A DNA stretch of 14,780 nucleotides from Bacteroidales bacterium UBA3663 (GTDB taxonomy: Bacteria > Bacteroidota > Bacteroidia > Bacteroidales > UBA3663), in the NCBI GenBank assembly GCA_002373755.1, contig DFJU01000085.1:1-14780 (forward strand), written 5' to 3'. A program made the position numbers and the translations under genes. Below, one piece after another: positions 11,383-14,780 of the stretch (its first letter is position 1; every line of letters begins with the position of its first letter). The notes under the pieces were generated by a model. It was not told the DNA's origin. It made no database searches and was given only the letters and a program-made list of their open reading frames with translations.

Positions 11383-14223
11383 ATGAGATTAAATAGGATA
11401 GCAAAAGAATTTAATGTCGGTGTGCAGACGCTTGTCGAATTCCTCGAGAAGAAGGCTGGCGTGACTGTGGAGGGCCCGATGGCCAACGTCACCGACGAGC
11501 AATACGAGATGCTGCGGAAGGAGTTCAACAAAGACAAATCGGTGAAGGAGGAGTCGGAACGTGAACGTCAGGAACGCCAGCATACCCGCGAGAAAATCAA
11601 GGAGGAGACGAAGGCCGCGCCCGAAAAGGCTCAGACTCCAAGTGAAAAGTCGATGTCGAACGTCGGCCTGAAGGTCGTCGGCCAAATCGACCTCAACCCG
11701 AAGAAGGAGGAGGCTCCAAAGCCGAAGCCGGCCGAGAAACCAGCTCCCGCCGCGCAGCCTGCTCCAGTTGAGAAGAAGGTTGAGAAGAAAGCTGAAAAAC
11801 CTGCCGAATCTGCTCCTGCCAATCAGCCGGAAGCCAAGGCCGAGGCACCAAAGCCGAAGCCGGTCGAGAAGCCGGCTCCGGCAGCACCTGCCGCCGCTCC
11901 CAAGAAGCCGAACCAGACAGCGATGGGCGAGCGCAGCCGCGACCGCATCAACGACGATCCGCTGCCAAAGGAGGCCCGCAACGGCGAAGTTTTCCGCGTA
12001 GAGGTGGCCGATGTGCCGCAGGTCAACGTAGTGGGTCACATCGACCTCAACTCCATCAACCAATCGACCCGCCCGAAGAAGAAGTCGAAGGAGGAGCGCA
12101 AGAAGGAGCGTGAGCAGAAGAATGCCGCCCAGCAGGCTCAGCGCGAGGAGTCGCGCAGCCGTCATCATGGTGCCCAGAAGGTTGACATCAACGAGGAAAT
12201 CAAGAAGGGCAACAGCGGCGGCGGTCGCGACAAAAAGAGCCACGGCGATGCCCGTCGTCAGGATCGCGACGAACTGCGTCAGCGCGGCGGCAAGAAGAGC
12301 GGCAAGAACCAGAAGATTGAAATCACCGACGAGGATATCCAGCGCAGCGTGCGCGAGACGTTGGAGCGTCAGAACCACAAGCTCGACAAGAAAGGCGTCA
12401 AGTACCGCAAGGACAAGCGCAACGCCGCAGCCGAGCGTGCCGCCGAGGCCGAAGAGCAGGAGGCTGCACAGAGCAAGATTCTGAAACTCACCGAGTTCGT
12501 TACGGCCAACGACCTCGCCACAATGATGAACGTGCCTGTCGTGAAGGTCATCTCGACCTGCATGACGTTGGGTCTGATGGTATCCATCAACCAGCGACTC
12601 GATGCCGACACCATCAACCTCGTTGCCGAGGAGTTCGGCTTCCAGACCGAATACGTCAGCGAGGAGGTTGAAGAGGAACTGGCACAGGAGGCCGATGCCG
12701 AAGACCAGCTCGTGACCCGTCCGCCGGTCATCACCGTCATGGGTCACGTCGATCACGGCAAGACCAAGCTGCTCGACTACATCCGCAACACCAACGTCAT
12801 CGCTGGCGAGGCAGGCGGCATCACACAGCACATCGGTGCCTATTCGGTGAAGATGGCCGATGGTCGTCGCGTCACCTTCCTCGATACGCCAGGCCACGAG
12901 GCATTCACCGCCATGCGTGCCCGTGGTGCCAAGATGACCGACATCGCAATCATCATCGTTGCGGCCGACGACGGCGTCATGCCTCAGACCAAGGAGGCCA
13001 TCAACCACGCAGCTGCAGCAGGCGTGCCTATCGTCTTCGCGATCAACAAGATAGACAAGCCTACCGCCAACCCGATGAAGGTGCGCGAACAGTTGTCGGC
13101 CATGAACTATCTGGTCGAGAGCTGGGGCGGCAAATATCAGGATCAGGACATCTCGGCCCGCGAAGGTCTGAACGTCGATTTGCTGCTCGAAAAGGTGTTG
13201 CTCGAGGCCGATTTGCTCGACTTGAAGGCCAATCCGAACCGCGAGGCAAGCGGCTCGGTCATCGAATCGACGCTCGACAAGGGACGCGGCTACACGGCCA
13301 CCGTGCTCGTGCAGAACGGTACGCTCCACGTGGGCGACGTGCTCTTGTGCGGCAAGTATTATGGCCGATGCAAGGCGCTCTTCAACGAACGCGGCCAAAA
13401 GGTCGAAGAGGCAGGTCCAGCCACGCCTGTTCAGGTGTTGGGCTTGAACGGATCGCCATCGGCCGGCGACCAGCTGCGCGTGTTGCCAAGCGAACAGGAG
13501 GCCCGCGAAATCGCACAGAAGCGCGACCGCTTGCAGCGTGAACAGGCTCTGCGTACGCAGAAGACCCTTACGCTCGACGAAATCGGCCGCCGCCTGAAGT
13601 TGGGCGACTTCCAGGAGCTGAACCTCATCGTCAAGGGCGACGTGGATGGTTCGGTCGAGGCATTGACCGACTCGCTCATCAAGCTCAGCACCGAGAATAT
13701 CCAGATCAACGTCATCCACAAGGCCGTCGGCCAGATTTCGGAGAGCGATGTCGTATTGGCCGCAGCCTCAAAAGCCATCATCATCGGCTTCAACGTGCGT
13801 CCGTCGTCGGGTGCACGCAAGGTGGCCGATCAGGACGGCGTCGATATCCGCACCTACTCAATCATCTACGATGCCATCGAGGAGGTCAAGGAGGCTATGG
13901 AGGGTATGCTCAAGCCTGTCGTCAAGGAGGAAATCTCCGGTACGGCCGAGGTACGTTCCGTCTTCAAGATTTCGAAGGTCGGCGCTGTGGCCGGATGCTT
14001 GGTCAAGGAGGGCAAGATTCACCGCACGGACAAGGCTCGTGTCATCCGCGACGGCATTGTCATCTTCACCGGCGAGCTGGCTGGCCTGAAGCGTTTCAAG
14101 GACGATGTGAAGGAGGTCGGCACCAACTTCGAGTGCGGTCTGTCGCTTGTCAACTACGACAATATTCAGGAGGGCGACCTCATCGAGGCGTTCACCGAGG
14201 TTGAAGTCAAGGCTAAACTGTGA
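11383..14223 (+). CDS. infB: Translation initiation factor IF-2
   Basis: IF-2 is the GTPase that brings initiator tRNA to the ribosome. The 946-residue protein starts with an IF2N domain ([20 protein letters not shown]). A long charged Ala/Glu/Lys/Pro linker (about 50-350) follows, with a repeated PKPKPxEKPAPAA unit and two V-V-G-x-I-D-L-N motifs (98-105 and 216-223). A second IF2N-like part lies near 365-425 ([20 protein letters not shown]). The GTPase domain has GHVDHGKT (454-461), DTPGHE (501-506) and NKID (555-558), followed by domains II-IV. The linker is long but within the range for Bacteroidales. The stop overlaps the GTG start of the cvpA gene. A long minus-strand open frame exists through this gene and is a codon-bias shadow. 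Confidence 0.97.
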   Translation: MRLNRIAKEFNVGVQTLVEFLEKKAGVTVEGPMANVTDEQYEMLRKEFNKDKSVKEESERERQERQHTREKIKEETKAAPEKAQTPSEKSMSNVGLKVVGQIDLNPKKEEAPKPKPAEKPAPAAQPAPVEKKVEKKAEKPAESAPANQPEAKAEAPKPKPVEKPAPAAPAAAPKKPNQTAMGERSRDRINDDPLPKEARNGEVFRVEVADVPQVNVVGHIDLNSINQSTRPKKKSKEERKKEREQKNAAQQAQREESRSRHHGAQKVDINEEIKKGNSGGGRDKKSHGDARRQDRDELRQRGGKKSGKNQKIEITDEDIQRSVRETLERQNHKLDKKGVKYRKDKRNAAAERAAEAEEQEAAQSKILKLTEFVTANDLATMMNVPVVKVISTCMTLGLMVSINQRLDADTINLVAEEFGFQTEYVSEEVEEELAQEADAEDQLVTRPPVITVMGHVDHGKTKLLDYIRNTNVIAGEAGGITQHIGAYSVKMADGRRVTFLDTPGHEAFTAMRARGAKMTDIAIIIVAADDGVMPQTKEAINHAAAAGVPIVFAINKIDKPTANPMKVREQLSAMNYLVESWGGKYQDQDISAREGLNVDLLLEKVLLEADLLDLKANPNREASGSVIESTLDKGRGYTATVLVQNGTLHVGDVLLCGKYYGRCKALFNERGQKVEEAGPATPVQVLGLNGSPSAGDQLRVLPSEQEAREIAQKRDRLQREQALRTQKTLTLDEIGRRLKLGDFQELNLIVKGDVDGSVEALTDSLIKLSTENIQINVIHKAVGQISESDVVLAAASKAIIIGFNVRPSSGARKVADQDGVDIRTYSIIYDAIEEVKEAMEGMLKPVVKEEISGTAEVRSVFKISKVGAVAGCLVKEGKIHRTDKARVIRDGIVIFTGELAGLKRFKDDVKEVGTNFECGLSLVNYDNIQEGDLIEAFTEVEVKAKL

Positions 14224-14735
14224 ACATCTTCGACCTGTTGATTCTCGGCTTTATGGCCATCGGCATTTCAGTCGGACTGTACCGCGGCTTCTTCAAGGAG
14301 TTTGTCGGTACAGTCGGCTTGCTTGTAGCCGCCATTGTTGCCAATCTGGTTTCGCCCTATGCGAGGCCGTGGTTGGGCGATGTGATTACCGACGAACTTG
14401 TGGCATCGGTCGTGCTTTGGGTTGCGACCTTCCTGCTCATGATGTTCGTCATGAATCGCGTAGCGTGGCTGTTGGGCAAGGTCTTCTCGTCGCTCAGCAT
14501 GGGATGGGTCAACCGCTTGGCCGGTGGCCTGTTCGGTATGTTGAAGTATGCGCTCATCGCGGCATTGGTCATCTCGGCACTTGAATTTGCCGCCGCGCAC
14601 GTCGAGGGCTTGAAGTTCGCCGAGCCGATGAAGCAGAGCCACATCATTCCGGTGCTGCATCATGTGGTCGAGGTGATTATGCCTTGGGTGTCGGAACATA
14701 TCCTGAATCCGGCATTGGAGGTATTCAAGAAATAG
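14220..14735 (+). CDS. cvpA: CvpA family membrane protein
   Basis: A 171-residue inner-membrane protein with about four hydrophobic helices: [20 protein letters not shown] at 4-23, the [17 protein letters not shown] segment, [20 protein letters not shown] and [18 protein letters not shown]. The D-x-L-I-L near the start and Y-R-G-F-F-K-E-F are typical of CvpA, a family first linked to colicin V production and otherwise tied to envelope stress. The start is GTG at 14220, overlapping the infB stop as GTGA. The upstream frame has no better ATG, and this start gives the family's N-terminus. In related Bacteroidales a cvpA gene commonly follows infB. Confidence 0.85.
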   Translation: MNIFDLLILGFMAIGISVGLYRGFFKEFVGTVGLLVAAIVANLVSPYARPWLGDVITDELVASVVLWVATFLLMMFVMNRVAWLLGKVFSSLSMGWVNRLAGGLFGMLKYALIAALVISALEFAAAHVEGLKFAEPMKQSHIIPVLHHVVEVIMPWVSEHILNPALEVFKK

Positions 14736-14736
14736 C

Positions 14737-14780
14737 AGACCCTCTCCCCGGCCCAAACGACCCCTCCCCAGCCCTCCCGA
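14737..14780 (+). repeat. C-rich post-stop repeat after cvpA (cut by window edge)
   Basis: Two bases after the cvpA stop the sequence becomes almost purely C with scattered T, A and G, starting AGACCCTCTCCCCGGCCC. It shares spacing and wording with the element after the manC stop, in the same orientation relative to the gene. The second arm of any hairpin would lie beyond the window. Confidence 0.4.

Noticed and set aside
11389..13719. Minus-strand open frame of 776 codons through infB
   Set aside because: It mirrors infB codon by codon, its product is a Leu/Val/Asp/His-rich antisense artefact with no domain, and GC-rich third positions in infB explain the missing stops.
1..14780. CRISPR array or integrase attachment site
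   Set aside because: No regularly spaced repeats, Cas genes, integrase gene or tRNA-end duplication are visible.

Overview
The window comes from the order Bacteroidales, probably a gut- or oral-type member. The evidence is promoters of the Bacteroides type (TTG, 19-20 bases, TAnnTTTG), the core block rimP-nusA-infB-cvpA, an IS4-type transposase with a DUF4372-like N-terminus, and AT-rich ribosome-binding regions. No species can be named from the sequence.

Layout. Bases 1-3300 are AT-rich and look imported. They hold the right tip of an IS4-type element at the very start, the stump of an MBOAT acyltransferase gene, a 570-residue HEPN-domain protein on the minus strand, a ~125-nt small RNA on the plus strand, a 413-bp internally deleted copy of the same IS, and a small membrane protein. 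Bases 3400-5300 return to GC-rich host-like DNA: a small conserved-looking minus-strand ORF, then a lipoprotein gene overlapping a gene for a secreted beta-barrel-like protein. Bases 5300-6400 carry a more AT-rich gene for a secreted SH3b-domain protein with tandem terminators. Bases 6500-7555 are manC (GDP-mannose synthesis, minus strand).

From 7740 everything reads rightward. A promoter and a leader hairpin with a T-run (terminator-like) precede an AAA ATPase gene and a TOPRIM (DUF3226-like) gene. This pair resembles the split OLD/PARIS type of anti-phage system. The TOPRIM gene overlaps rimP by ATGA, so the putative defence pair sits at the head of the rimP-nusA-infB-cvpA operon for ribosome maturation, transcription elongation and translation initiation.

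The two most interesting points are the ATPase-TOPRIM pair wired into the translation operon, and the HEPN gene whose predicted leader runs fully antisense to a small RNA. No tRNA, rRNA or CRISPR array was seen.
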